A DNA stretch of 44,952 nt from Streptococcus sp. HMSC034E03. Its GTDB lineage: Bacteria; Bacillota; Bacilli; Lactobacillales; Streptococcaceae. Below the pieces are notes generated by a model. The model searched no databases, was not told the DNA's origin, and saw only the letters and a program-made list of their open reading frames with translations. Of this stretch, positions 1 through 8,446 are shown in pieces. Made by a program: the position numbers and the translations under genes. The stretch's first letter is position 1, and each line of letters opens with the position of its first letter. The DNA lies in the NCBI RefSeq assembly GCF_001811505.1, contig NZ_KV804982.1:20758-65709 (forward strand), read 5' to 3'.

Positions 1-32
1 GTTATGAGTATGATTTTTAAAATTTTTTTCAT
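1..32 (-). CDS. Partial paralogue of the next gene (N-terminus only)
   Basis: The minus strand reads ATG (positions 32-30) and then ten codons giving MKKILKIILI before the window edge. This is identical to the first ten residues of the gene at 118-840, and the upstream bases (TAAGGAAAAAGTC) are also shared. The gene is therefore a second tandem copy whose body lies outside the window. The shared start looks like a membrane anchor or signal segment. Identity as a TipC-like immunity protein is inferred only from its neighbour. Confidence 0.6.
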   Translation of the reverse strand, partial: MKKILKIILI

Positions 33-117
33 TGACTTTTTCCTTACTTAAATCTTGGAGAAACTGATAAACAACATTATTCTTCTCTTTTAACAGCTCC
101 ATTGCTTGGGTATCATC

Positions 118-840
118 CTATTCAGAAAAACTTAGTGGCACAATCTCTACATCCCCAAGATTATCAACGGAGTAACGTTGACTACCATTTTTAAACCAGC
201 GTTCTAGAACAACATCATAGAGCATAAAGTGGGATTTTTCTTTAATCCAAGCTTTATCAATCCCATAAGGCTTTAAATACTCTAGTACTTCGTTGGGATT
301 TGTTAGGTAAAAATTGGGTATCGAGTCCCCTGTTTTTGACTGACGTGATAATTCTTTATATGCCTCTAAATCTAGTTTTCCCCCATCCTTGTGTAGTATA
401 TTGTAACTAGCTAAGTCATATGCTACCGACCATTTAGAATCTGAGATTTCGACTGATTGGCTGAGTTTCTTATCATTGTAGTCATATTTTATATAAAGAT
501 ATCTCCCATCAGATAATAGTTGCTGATATTCAATAATAAAAGTTTCTTCAAAACCTACAATCACTTCTAAACTTTCATTTTCAGACAAGCCTGCATCAAG
601 TCCTATGGAAATTATCCTGTCTGGATCTCTAAACGATTGACTCCCGTCAACAGCTTTACTAAAATCAGCGAGACCAGGTAAAATACCACTATGGGTTTCT
701 GCATAGTTCATTTCTAAAAAGACATTACTTAAAGATTCATACACTCCCTTATAATAATTCTTTTGATAGACACGATCTAGACTAAACAAAGTTAGAAAAC
801 CTACTACAGTTATGAGTATGATTTTTAAAATTTTTTTCAT
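118..840 (-). CDS. Membrane-anchored TipC-like immunity protein, tandem copy
   Basis: A 240-residue protein with one N-terminal hydrophobic segment (about residues 3-21, no lipobox Cys) followed by an extracytoplasmic domain rich in acidic and aromatic residues. The C-terminal pattern YDVVLERWFKNG followed by RYSVDNLGDVEIV resembles, from memory, the streptococcal TipC family that protects against the type VII-secreted lipid II phosphatase TelC; tipC genes often occur in tandem. An identical N-terminus begins another copy at 1-32. The frame stays open for about 39 further codons after the TAG stop, so the natural C-terminus may once have been longer. The TATAAT at 864-869 lies about 20 nt before the start. 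The family call is tentative; that it is a secreted or anchored small protein is firmer. Confidence 0.55.
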   Translation of the reverse strand: MKKILKIILITVVGFLTLFSLDRVYQKNYYKGVYESLSNVFLEMNYAETHSGILPGLADFSKAVDGSQSFRDPDRIISIGLDAGLSENESLEVIVGFEETFIIEYQQLLSDGRYLYIKYDYNDKKLSQSVEISDSKWSVAYDLASYNILHKDGGKLDLEAYKELSRQSKTGDSIPNFYLTNPNEVLEYLKPYGIDKAWIKEKSHFMLYDVVLERWFKNGSQRYSVDNLGDVEIVPLSFSE

Positions 841-863
841 GACTTTTTCCTTATCTAGAACTT

Positions 864-869
864 ATTATA
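864..869 (-). promoter_or_regulatory. Putative -10 box of the 118-840 gene
   Basis: A TATAAT on the minus strand lies 23 nt before the ATG, leaving a short leader that contains the AAGGAAAA ribosome-binding site. No convincing -35 is visible at 16-18 nt. Confidence 0.3.
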
Positions 870-920
870 ATTTACAAAGTAAAAATACATTTTAGATACC
901 TTATTTTAGAGACAAGATAA

Positions 921-960
921 AATTTAGACGCAAAACCCTTTTTTATAAGTTTTTTATCTT
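921..960. other. Degenerate copy of the downstream terminator
   Basis: This stretch resembles the terminator at 1046-1083 (same AATTTAGA/CGCAAAA core and the same TAAGTTTTTTATCT tail), but its stem arms no longer pair well. It looks like an old duplication of the terminator segment that has decayed. Confidence 0.35.
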
Positions 961-1045
961 TAGCAACATTTTCCTTATAATCATTATACTATAAAATCTT
1001 AGACGGTGGAATCCAGACCATTTTTAGATAATCTCCCTTTAATAC

Positions 1046-1083
1046 AAAAAACTTAGAAGCAAAAGCCTACTTCTAAGTTTTTT
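1046..1083. terminator. Intrinsic terminator, bidirectional
   Basis: A 14-bp perfect stem (AAAAACTTAGAAG arm at 1046-1059 against its complement at 1070-1083) with a 10-nt loop and T tracts on both strands. It lies just beyond the stop of the ABC ATPase gene and would end the minus-strand transporter operon. Confidence 0.8.
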
Positions 1084-1104
1084 ATCTCAATTATTTAAAA
1101 TCAA

Positions 1105-1863
1105 TTACTCAAACAGTTGATAGTAATCAGAAATTTTCATCTTGGCTTTTTCATCCTTGTTTAAATCTTGGATGATTCGCCCTTCCTTCATGACAATGAG
1201 GCGATTTCCATACTTGAGAGCATCTTCCATATGGTGAGTAATCATCAAAGCTGTTAGATGGTCCTTGTTGATAAAGTCATTTGTCAATTCCATCAAGGCG
1301 ACACTTGTTTTAGGGTCAAGAGCAGCTGTGTGTTCATCCAGTAAAAGGAGCTCTGGACGCTTCAAGGTCGCCATCAATAGACTCAAAGCCTGTCTTTGTC
1401 CACCTGACAAAAATTCAATCGGTGTATCCAAGTGTTTTTCTAGACCATTTCCCACCTTCTCAATGGTTGCTTGAAATTCTTCCTTGTAAGCTGAGAGTCT
1501 TCTTGGAAAGAGACCACGTTTTTCTCCACGGAACTTTGCAATCAAGAGATTTTCTGCAACGGTCATACGAGGGGCAGTTCCCATTTTTGGATCTTGGAAG
1601 ACACGAGAGAGATACTTAGCACGTTTCTCTGGGCTGAAATGAGTCACATCCTCACCCATGATACGAATGCTACCACTAGTCAAGGGTAGCGTTCCTGCAA
1701 TGCTATTAAAGAGGGTTGACTTCCCTGCACCATTTCCCCCCAAGATTGTGATGAAGTCATGTTCATAAATATCAAGTGAAACATCGTTTAGAATAATCTT
1801 TTCTTCGTCAAAGCCATTTGTCACAATTTTTGTGGCATTTCTTAATTCTACAATTGCTGTCAT
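1105..1863 (-). CDS. trpZ: ABC transporter ATP-binding protein (probable tryptophan importer)
   Basis: A 252-residue ATPase that would power amino-acid uptake with the permease and binding protein encoded upstream. Visible motifs are Walker A GGNGAGKST (about residues 42-50), the signature LSGGQRQ (about 153), Walker B LLLLDEHTAALD (about 171-182) and the switch histidine in MITHHMED. Its start overlaps the permease stop by 4 bp (ATGA), indicating translational coupling. The substrate is inferred from the T-box with a probable Trp specifier and from recalled naming of the streptococcal TrpXYZ family; sequence motifs alone only support a branched-type amino-acid importer. Confidence 0.85.
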   Translation of the reverse strand: MTAIVELRNATKIVTNGFDEEKIILNDVSLDIYEHDFITILGGNGAGKSTLFNSIAGTLPLTSGSIRIMGEDVTHFSPEKRAKYLSRVFQDPKMGTAPRMTVAENLLIAKFRGEKRGLFPRRLSAYKEEFQATIEKVGNGLEKHLDTPIEFLSGGQRQALSLLMATLKRPELLLLDEHTAALDPKTSVALMELTNDFINKDHLTALMITHHMEDALKYGNRLIVMKEGRIIQDLNKDEKAKMKISDYYQLFE

Positions 1864-2726
1864 TTGCTTAACTTGACTCCTTTCAAGTATTTATCCTTAA
1901 GGGTTGGAATTACCAAGCAAGTTGCTAGGATAAGAGCACTGTACAAACGGAGGTAGCTAGTGTTAAAGCCAAGAGCAATAACTCCCCATACCAAGAATTG
2001 ATAGCTGATGGAACCAACTACAATAGTAACCAAGCGTTCTGCTAGGGTAAGACTCTTGAAGAGAACCTCACCGATAATCAAGCTGGCAAGACCAACTACG
2101 ATAACTCCGATACCACGAGAGACATCCGCATAACCTTCTTGTTGAGCGATAAGTGCGCCAGCAAGTGCGATTACACCATTTGACAAGACCAAGCCCATAA
2201 GCTCCATACGTCCAGTATTGATACCAAAACTACGAGCCATATCTGGATTATCCCCCGTAGCGATATAAGCCTGTCCAAGTTTGGTATCTAGGAAGAAAAG
2301 CATGAGAAGGATAACCAAAGTCACAAAGATTAAACCTGTCAGTAATTGATTAACCTCAGATGAGAATGGAAGAACATCTTGGATTTGCTTGGTGTTTAAG
2401 AGTCCAAGGTTAGCCCGTCCCATAATCATGAGCATGATAGAATGACAAGAAGTCATGACTAGAATTCCAGACAAGAGTGTTGGAATTTTCCCTTTGGTAT
2501 ACAATAGTCCAGCTGCTAAACCAGCAAGACAACCTGCTCCTATGGCTGCTAAAGTAGCAAGAAAAGGATTGACTCCTTGGGTAATTAGAGTAACTGCTAC
2601 TGCTCCTCCAAGTGGGAAGGAACCCTCAGTTGTCATATCTGGGAAGTTCAAGATTCGAAAGGTCATAAAGATTCCTAAACCTAGGATAGCCCAGACCAAT
2701 CCCTGTGAAATAATAGATATTAGCAT
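1860..2726 (-). CDS. trpY: ABC transporter permease (probable tryptophan importer)
   Basis: A 288-residue, very hydrophobic protein of about eight membrane segments, of the BPD_transp_2 type (LivH-like) permeases. It starts MLISIISQGLVWAILGLG and contains the conserved FRILNFPDMTTEG and GILVMTSCHS-type loops of the group that pairs with ABC_sub_bind proteins. It is the second gene of the three-gene operon, overlapping the ATPase by 4 bp and following the binding-protein gene by 61 nt. That gap holds a hairpin that probably lowers its expression relative to the binding protein. Confidence 0.85.
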   Translation of the reverse strand: MLISIISQGLVWAILGLGIFMTFRILNFPDMTTEGSFPLGGAVAVTLITQGVNPFLATLAAIGAGCLAGLAAGLLYTKGKIPTLLSGILVMTSCHSIMLMIMGRANLGLLNTKQIQDVLPFSSEVNQLLTGLIFVTLVILLMLFFLDTKLGQAYIATGDNPDMARSFGINTGRMELMGLVLSNGVIALAGALIAQQEGYADVSRGIGVIVVGLASLIIGEVLFKSLTLAERLVTIVVGSISYQFLVWGVIALGFNTSYLRLYSALILATCLVIPTLKDKYLKGVKLSK

Positions 2727-2749
2727 GTTTGATTCGTTTCCTTTATTCT

Positions 2750-2780
2750 AAAAATTGGAGGAGATGTCTCCAACTCCTCC
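2750..2780 (-). terminator. Intercistronic hairpin between binding protein and permease
   Basis: GGAGGAG (minus strand) pairs with CTCCTCC across a short loop, with arms at 2774-2780 and 2757-2763, followed by AATTTTT. It resembles a partial terminator or 3'-stabilising hairpin after the binding-protein gene, a common way to make more binding protein than permease. Confidence 0.55.
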
Positions 2781-2787
2781 TTTATTC

Positions 2788-3789
2788 TTATTCGATTACT
2801 TGACCAGCTTCTTTGAGAACTGATTCAGGAATAGTGATTCCAAGTTCTTGAGCAACTTTTTTGTTGATCACTGATTTACCAGTTGAGAAGACATTGACTG
2901 GTGTATCTGCAGGTTTTTCACCCTTCAAGACTTTGGCAATCATTTTACCAGTAGCAACACCAAGATCGTGTTGGTCAACAACGACTGATGCCAAACCTCC
3001 AGCTTCTACCATGGCAGTCGCACTTGGGTAGATTGGTTTTTTAGCTGTTTGGTTACTTGATACTACAGTTGAGAATGCAGATGCGATTGTGTTATCGATT
3101 GGAACCCAGATTGCATCTACTTTACCAGTCATAACGTTCACTGTTGAAGCAATTTCGTTAGTTGATGGAACTGCAAATGTTTCTACTTTCAAACCAGCTT
3201 TTTCAGCGTAGGCTTTGAATTCTTCAACTTGTGATTTTGAGTTATCTTCGCTACTTGAATAAAGCGCTCCAACCGTCTTGACATCAGGAGTCAATGTTTT
3301 GATCAATTCAACTTGTTGTTCAGCAGGGTTGTGGTCAGACACCCCAGTGATGTTCCCACCTGGTTTTTCCAAGTTTTGTACAAGGTTAGCACCAATTGGG
3401 TCTGTGATAGCTGCCATGATAACAGGAAGGTCTTTTGTTGCACTTGCAAGACCTTGAGCTGCTGGTGTTGCAATACCGACAACGACATCATTTCCATTTG
3501 CCACCAATTGTTTACTCATTGTCGCAACCTTACTTTGGTCACCTTCTGAGTTCATAAAGTCGATTTTGACTTGGTCACCTTTATAACCTTCTTCAGCAAG
3601 TCCATCTTGGATACCTTGGTAGATCAAGTCAAGCGATGGGTGGCTTACAAACTGAAGAACACCAACCTTAGCTGTTTTATTAGCTGTCTCAGTTTTAGTT
3701 TCTTGTTTCGTTAAGCTAGAATATACCAAGCTTCCTCCAACTACAAGTGCTAATGCTACGATAATACCGAGTAGACGTTTGTTTTTCAT
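2788..3789 (-). CDS. trpX: ABC transporter substrate-binding protein (probable tryptophan)
   Basis: A 333-residue binding protein of the ABC_sub_bind (PF04392) type. Residues 1-25 form a signal or anchor segment with a KNKR n-region. There is no lipobox cysteine, so the protein may stay anchored by an uncleaved segment or be released. Family features are VGVLQFVSHPSLD near residue 42, the GIATPAAQ and AITDPIGA segments, and GGNITGVSD. It is the first structural gene after the T-box and leader ORF, with a good AAGGAG site 7 nt before the ATG. The tryptophan assignment combines the riboswitch and recalled family naming; the fold assignment is secure. Confidence 0.85.
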   Translation of the reverse strand: MKNKRLLGIIVALALVVGGSLVYSSLTKQETKTETANKTAKVGVLQFVSHPSLDLIYQGIQDGLAEEGYKGDQVKIDFMNSEGDQSKVATMSKQLVANGNDVVVGIATPAAQGLASATKDLPVIMAAITDPIGANLVQNLEKPGGNITGVSDHNPAEQQVELIKTLTPDVKTVGALYSSSEDNSKSQVEEFKAYAEKAGLKVETFAVPSTNEIASTVNVMTGKVDAIWVPIDNTIASAFSTVVSSNQTAKKPIYPSATAMVEAGGLASVVVDQHDLGVATGKMIAKVLKGEKPADTPVNVFSTGKSVINKKVAQELGITIPESVLKEAGQVIE

Positions 3790-3832
3790 AATTTTCTCCT
3801 TATTTCTTCTTAACTTATTATTTTTTATTCAA

Positions 3833-3868
3833 TCACTTATTCAAGCGACGCCATCGTTTGATTTCCAT
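3833..3868 (-). CDS. Short leader ORF with a Trp codon (11 residues)
   Basis: After the T-box terminator the transcript carries a strong GGGGAGG ribosome-binding site, then ATG and the peptide MEIKRWRRLNK, stop TGA. It lies 43 nt before trpX. The single Trp followed by two Arg codons, and a ribosome-binding site better than that of trpX, suggest it is translated. It may couple or tune translation of the importer, or be a relic of an older leader-peptide attenuator. No second terminator is visible after it. Confidence 0.5.
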   Translation of the reverse strand: MEIKRWRRLNK

Positions 3869-3887
3869 AATTTTTTCCTCCCCATAG

Positions 3888-4115
3888 AAAAAGTCCTCAC
3901 ACAAAAAACTTGTGTGAGGACGTCGATGCGCGGTGCCACCTCAATTATAGGAACTAGTCCTATCGCTCTTACTCGCTAAAACGAGTTGCACTGTAAGGTG
4001 TGCTCACCGAATTCTTATGATTTCAAATTCTTAATAACATTCAGCCCAATTTTCATCACTTTCACCTATCTGTTTCCACCAACCACAGACTCTCTAAAAA
4101 ATTTCAATGATTACT
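3888..4115 (-). promoter_or_regulatory. T-box leader, probable Trp specifier
   Basis: The minus strand carries the T-box core AGGTGGCACCGCGC (3929-3942) followed by a perfect 12-bp terminator stem (3893-3904 with 3910-3921) and TTTTT. The stem I landmarks AGAGAG and GGTTGGTGGAAAC are present upstream. By alignment with the glycine T-box near 42400, the specifier position falls at TGG (4046-4048), which would read tryptophan; this alignment was done by eye. Uncharged tRNA would favour the antiterminator and so transcription of trpXYZ. Confidence 0.85.
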
Positions 4116-4129
4116 TTCTGAATGCTTAA

Positions 4130-4157
4130 ATTATATCATTTTACTAAAACTTGTCAA
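4130..4157 (-). promoter_or_regulatory. Consensus sigma-A promoter of the trp importer operon
   Basis: TTGACA (4157-4152) and TATAAT (4135-4130) are both perfect, with a 16-nt spacer. Transcription would start just before the T-box stem I. A promoter this strong fits control at the level of termination rather than initiation. Confidence 0.8.
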
Positions 4158-4223
4158 GGGTTTTCATAAAATATTTTAAAAAATTACGAAAATTCCTACG
4201 GTTTTTGGAAAATGGAGCTTATA

Positions 4224-7049
4224 TCAACCTGAATTACGTAATCCTGTAGCAATTCCGTTGATAGTTGTATGGATCAATCGTTCTTCATCTGAAGATAGCT
4301 CACCACGACGTTGACGCTTAATCAATTCCAACTGAATATAGTTAAGGATATTGAAATAAGGCATGCGGTAGTTGAGACTGTCTTTCAAATAAGTATTTTC
4401 TGCCAACAGCTCCTCATGGCCTTCAATAGCCAAGATAACATCCTTAGTCAACTGCCATTCATCCAAGATAGTATAGTAGATTGCTTGTACTTCTTCACTT
4501 TCACACAGTTTAGCGTATTCAAAGGCAATGTTCATATTTGATTTTGACAAGACCATATCGACATTGGATAGGAGTGATTGGAAGAATGGCCAATTTTGAT
4601 ACATATCACGAAGGAATTCGATATTTTTAGGATCTTGATCGATAAATTCCTTAAAGCTTGAACCAACTCCATACCAACCTGGGAACATGACACGACTTTG
4701 TGACCATGAGAATACCCAAGGAATAGCACGTAGACCACCAATTTCAGTGATTGTTTTACGAGCTGCTGGACGAGAACCAATATTGAAACTTGAAATAGCC
4801 TTGATTGGACTAGATTCAAAGAAATAATCATAGAAATGGTCATTTCCGAATACGAGTTCACGGTAGATATCGTAACTACGTTCTACTACTTGATCCATGA
4901 TTGCTTCATAGCGATTTGACGTATTGGTATCACTCTTCTTCTTGGTAATCATACGGTTGATAGCTGCTGAAACCAACATTTCAAGGTTATAGTAAGCTGC
5001 ATCCTTGTTTCCGTATTTGTTTCCGATAACTTCCCCTTGCTCTGTCAATCGAATACGATCCTTAATTGACTTGAGCGGTTGAGAAGCAATGGCATCATAA
5101 GTAGGGCCACCACCACGGCCAACGGTACCACCACGACCATGGAAGAAGGTTACTTTGACTCCAAATTCGTCACCAATAGCTGTCAATTGTTGTTGGGCCT
5201 TATAAAGTGTCCAACAAGATGATAGATAACCGCCATCCTTATTACTATCAGAGTAGCCAAGCATGATTTCTTGGTAATTGTTTTTAGAAGCAATCCATTT
5301 CTTAGCAAGTGGTAGAGAGAAATACTTTCTCATTGTTTCTTCAGAATGGTCCAAGTCCTCAATTGTTTCAAAGAGTGGAACAATCTGAACACGCGCTTTT
5401 TCAGCATCTACCAGACCAACTTCTTTGAGCATGATAGCCAACTCAAGCATATCTGACACGCTGGTTGCATGAGAGATAATCGTTTGACGAATGACATCTT
5501 CTCCTAAACGGTCTTTTAATTCACGTGCCGTTTTGAAAATAGCTAATTCTTTTTCGAGAAGTTCAGACTTCTCAGCATGAGTTGCAGACAAGATTCGAGG
5601 ATCTTCTAACAATTCATGTAAAAGCAAGTCGCATTTTTCATCTTCTGATAAATCACTATAGTGGTCATTGATTCCAGCAGATGCCAACAATTCTGCTACA
5701 CAGGCTTCGTGGACGCTTGAATCTTGACGCATGTCGATGGAAGCCAAGAAGAAACCAAATACTTCTACAGCTTCTAAAAGTTCTGCAAATTCACCTGTGA
5801 GTAAGGACTCTGCCTTGTTTTCAAGTAATGAATCCTTAATGGTATATAGATCTTTTTTAAACTCTTCAACTGTTTCGTAAAATGGTGGACGATCTTCAGC
5901 TAGCTCTTGAATAGCTCCTGAAAGTCGATTGCTAATATAATCTGTAATCACTCCTTGTTGATGCCCTTGAGTACCAAGAAGACGTTCAACAGGATGACGT
6001 TCATCAGCTGACGAGCCAACAACAGACCATTCTTTTAAATTCAAGAGAGTTTGAATCAATTTGGACTGAATCAAATGAAAGGCACGACGATAAGGTTCTT
6101 TTTCACGAAAGACTGATGTATCTCCAGACTGAGCAGCCATTTCTTCAACAGCTTTACTAGTTTTTGATAAATTCGTCGAGAGAGAGAAGGTACGATAGAG
6201 ACTAGAAATCTTGCTAATATAGTAGTTCAAGATCACTTCACTTTGAATGGTAGCAGAACGCAGAAGTGTCTCAGCAGTTACAAAAGGATTTCCATCACGG
6301 TCTCCACCAATCCACATTCCCATAGTAATAGGTTTTGCTTGTTTAAGATCAATTCCTTGCTCTTTCGCTAGACGTTTGTACTCTAGCATCAAGTTAGGAA
6401 CAGCCTGTAGGAAGGAACTATTGTAGTACTCCATCACATTAGTGATTTCGTTGGTTACTTTTAGTTTCTTCTCACGAATCATATCTGTCTGCATGATGAT
6501 TTCAATATAGCGACGAAGATCATTATGCCATTTTTCCTTGTTAATGAGTCCCATTTTCACGTCACGATATTTACGTAAAAGGGTATGGATATGAGTGGTC
6601 AAATCCAACATACTCTTACGTTGAACCTGAGTTGGATGGGCTGTCAAAACTGGCACCACGTTCAAGTGTTCAAGAATCTCAGCAGCGTTTTCTTTTTCAG
6701 CCACCATTTTAATAGTTGTTGACAATTTACCCAGATAGTCTTGATCGACATTATTTAGATGGTTAATCTCATAAGCCAAGTCAACATCTTCTGAGATGTT
6801 AATTAAAAGAGGCAAAATAGAGAAGTATCTAGAAATGTAGACCATCTCATCATTTGAAAGCCCTGTTACTACTTTATCTAGCCCTTGATAGTCAAGTTTT
6901 GAAGAAAGTTCCTTCAAGTGCATAATCTTATCGAAGGTTTCAGCAGGAAGCATATTTTTTGTGATATCTTCCAGCATATCTGTCAAGATTTGCACTTCTT
7001 CTTGTACGACCGTTTTGTTACTATAATTTTCTAACTTTTGAAGAGACAT
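4224..7049 (-). CDS. ppc: Phosphoenolpyruvate carboxylase
   Basis: A 941-residue enzyme that carboxylates PEP to oxaloacetate, replenishing the precursor for aspartate-family amino acids in an organism with an incomplete TCA cycle. Catalytic motifs are [12 protein letters not shown] with His138, the [11 protein letters not shown] loop near 248, [25 protein letters not shown] and the C-terminal RNSG. The protein is about 43 residues longer than the pneumococcal enzyme as I remember it; the extra sequence lies near residues 336-390 ([20 protein letters not shown]). Other streptococci have PPC of similar length, so this looks like an alternative allele rather than damage. It follows ftsW by 25 nt with an AAGGAG site, so the two are probably cotranscribed. 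Confidence 0.97.
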   Translation of the reverse strand: MSLQKLENYSNKTVVQEEVQILTDMLEDITKNMLPAETFDKIMHLKELSSKLDYQGLDKVVTGLSNDEMVYISRYFSILPLLINISEDVDLAYEINHLNNVDQDYLGKLSTTIKMVAEKENAAEILEHLNVVPVLTAHPTQVQRKSMLDLTTHIHTLLRKYRDVKMGLINKEKWHNDLRRYIEIIMQTDMIREKKLKVTNEITNVMEYYNSSFLQAVPNLMLEYKRLAKEQGIDLKQAKPITMGMWIGGDRDGNPFVTAETLLRSATIQSEVILNYYISKISSLYRTFSLSTNLSKTSKAVEEMAAQSGDTSVFREKEPYRRAFHLIQSKLIQTLLNLKEWSVVGSSADERHPVERLLGTQGHQQGVITDYISNRLSGAIQELAEDRPPFYETVEEFKKDLYTIKDSLLENKAESLLTGEFAELLEAVEVFGFFLASIDMRQDSSVHEACVAELLASAGINDHYSDLSEDEKCDLLLHELLEDPRILSATHAEKSELLEKELAIFKTARELKDRLGEDVIRQTIISHATSVSDMLELAIMLKEVGLVDAEKARVQIVPLFETIEDLDHSEETMRKYFSLPLAKKWIASKNNYQEIMLGYSDSNKDGGYLSSCWTLYKAQQQLTAIGDEFGVKVTFFHGRGGTVGRGGGPTYDAIASQPLKSIKDRIRLTEQGEVIGNKYGNKDAAYYNLEMLVSAAINRMITKKKSDTNTSNRYEAIMDQVVERSYDIYRELVFGNDHFYDYFFESSPIKAISSFNIGSRPAARKTITEIGGLRAIPWVFSWSQSRVMFPGWYGVGSSFKEFIDQDPKNIEFLRDMYQNWPFFQSLLSNVDMVLSKSNMNIAFEYAKLCESEEVQAIYYTILDEWQLTKDVILAIEGHEELLAENTYLKDSLNYRMPYFNILNYIQLELIKRQRRGELSSDEERLIHTTINGIATGLRNSG

Positions 7050-7074
7050 TTTTTTCTCCTTGTTATATTATGTC

Positions 7075-8286
7075 TTAGAGTTGCGCTTCTAATTCGCGAT
7101 AGAGTTTGGCACGTTTTTCACTGGCATCAATATTCAACACAAAAGCGATGGCTACTGATAGCACCAAGAGACTATTTCCTCCTTGCGATAGGAAGGGGAA
7201 GGTTACCCCTGTTGAAGGGATCAAGCCTGATATACCGCCAATGTTAACGAATACCTGTATCAGAATCATTCCACCAATACCGATTGCCACCATTGAGTTG
7301 AAAGGATCTCTCGCTCGAATACCTACCAAAATAATACGAAGAATCAAGAAGAATAGAAGAGCCAAAATAAGACTAGCTCCTACAAATCCAAACTCCTCTA
7401 TCACAATCGAAAAGACAAAGTCTGTATGGGCTTCTGGTAGATAACCTCGTTTTTCAATGGAATTTCCTAAACCAAGACCAAACCAGCCACCATTAACCAT
7501 TGCATAATAAGAATTAGCTAACTGATGTCCAGATCCTGCTAGGTCATTAAAGGGGTTGAAAAAAGCACTGAAACGCTTGGCAACATAACCAAAGACAGGA
7601 ATCTTTGAGAATTTTTCAACACCGATAAAGCGAATGGCTGTTAAGGAAATCATAGAGACACCAGCTAGTAAGCCCAGAATAGTTGAGAACCAGCGATAGG
7701 CAATCCCACTAATGGTATACATGAGTAAGGATACTAAAATCAAAATGGTTGCATTTCCAAGGTCAGGGAAGATTGCCAAACTACCAATCATGACCAAGAG
7801 GACAAAACGCCAATCATTAAAGGCTCTTGGCAACCACTGATTGAGGGTTAAAACTTGGAAGTCATAAACTGCTATCTCATCTTGTTGTTTTGAAAAACGC
7901 TGAGCCAAGTACCAAATGATAATAATCTTTAGATACTCTGCTGGTTGAATCGTGATGGGACCAACCTTGATCCAGCCATATGCTCCATTGATGGGACTAC
8001 CTATTAACCGTGCCAGAGCTAGGAGTATCAACTCGACAAACATAACGATAAAGAGCAACCGCTCATTACGAAGAAATCCTAATTTTAATTTATAGATTAA
8101 GGCTATTAAGAATAAACTGGCTATCCAGAAAATCCCCTGATTTCGCACTAGATATAATGCACTTTTCCCCTCCTGAATAAGGGTCGCACTAGTTGTCGAA
8201 TAAACTACTATCAATCCTAAAACGGATAACAGTAAATAAGGAATCAAAATGGAATAATTCAGCAGGTGCCTTTTACTTATTTTCAT
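7075..8286 (-). CDS. ftsW: Septal peptidoglycan polymerase FtsW
   Basis: A 403-residue SEDS-family glycosyltransferase with about ten membrane segments. It polymerises lipid II at the division septum together with a class B PBP. Family motifs include GAYGWIKVGPITIQPAEYLK, HTDFVFSIVIEEFG, and the C-terminal GLIPSTGVTFPFLSQGGNS. It begins MKISKRHLLNYSIL, with an extended -10 promoter upstream (8349-8357). Synteny with ppc downstream matches the pneumococcal ftsW-ppc pair, which favours FtsW over RodA. Confidence 0.93.
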   Translation of the reverse strand: MKISKRHLLNYSILIPYLLLSVLGLIVVYSTTSATLIQEGKSALYLVRNQGIFWIASLFLIALIYKLKLGFLRNERLLFIVMFVELILLALARLIGSPINGAYGWIKVGPITIQPAEYLKIIIIWYLAQRFSKQQDEIAVYDFQVLTLNQWLPRAFNDWRFVLLVMIGSLAIFPDLGNATILILVSLLMYTISGIAYRWFSTILGLLAGVSMISLTAIRFIGVEKFSKIPVFGYVAKRFSAFFNPFNDLAGSGHQLANSYYAMVNGGWFGLGLGNSIEKRGYLPEAHTDFVFSIVIEEFGFVGASLILALLFFLILRIILVGIRARDPFNSMVAIGIGGMILIQVFVNIGGISGLIPSTGVTFPFLSQGGNSLLVLSVAIAFVLNIDASEKRAKLYRELEAQL

Positions 8287-8348
8287 ATGTCACCTATCTT
8301 TCGGAAAAATATTTTTATTTTCCCTTATTATTTCTAGTTTTACATGCT

Positions 8349-8357
8349 ATTATACCA
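8349..8357 (-). promoter_or_regulatory. Extended -10 promoter of ftsW
   Basis: TGGTATAAT on the minus strand, about 60 nt before the ftsW ATG. No good -35, as is common for TG-extended streptococcal promoters. Confidence 0.5.
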
Positions 8358-8417
8358 TTTTTTAGCCTAGAAAAAAACTCTTACAGTATAAACATTCGAA
8401 TTTTACTCAAATATAGC

Positions 8418-8441
8418 ATAAAAAGGGCAGTAACGCCCTTT
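8418..8441 (-). terminator. Terminator of the surface-protein gene
   Basis: AAAGGGC (8441-8435 on the minus strand) pairs with GCCCTTT (8428-8422) around a 6-nt loop and runs into TTTTTAT, six nt after the stop codon of the LPXTG protein. Confidence 0.75.
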
Positions 8442-8446
8442 CTATT

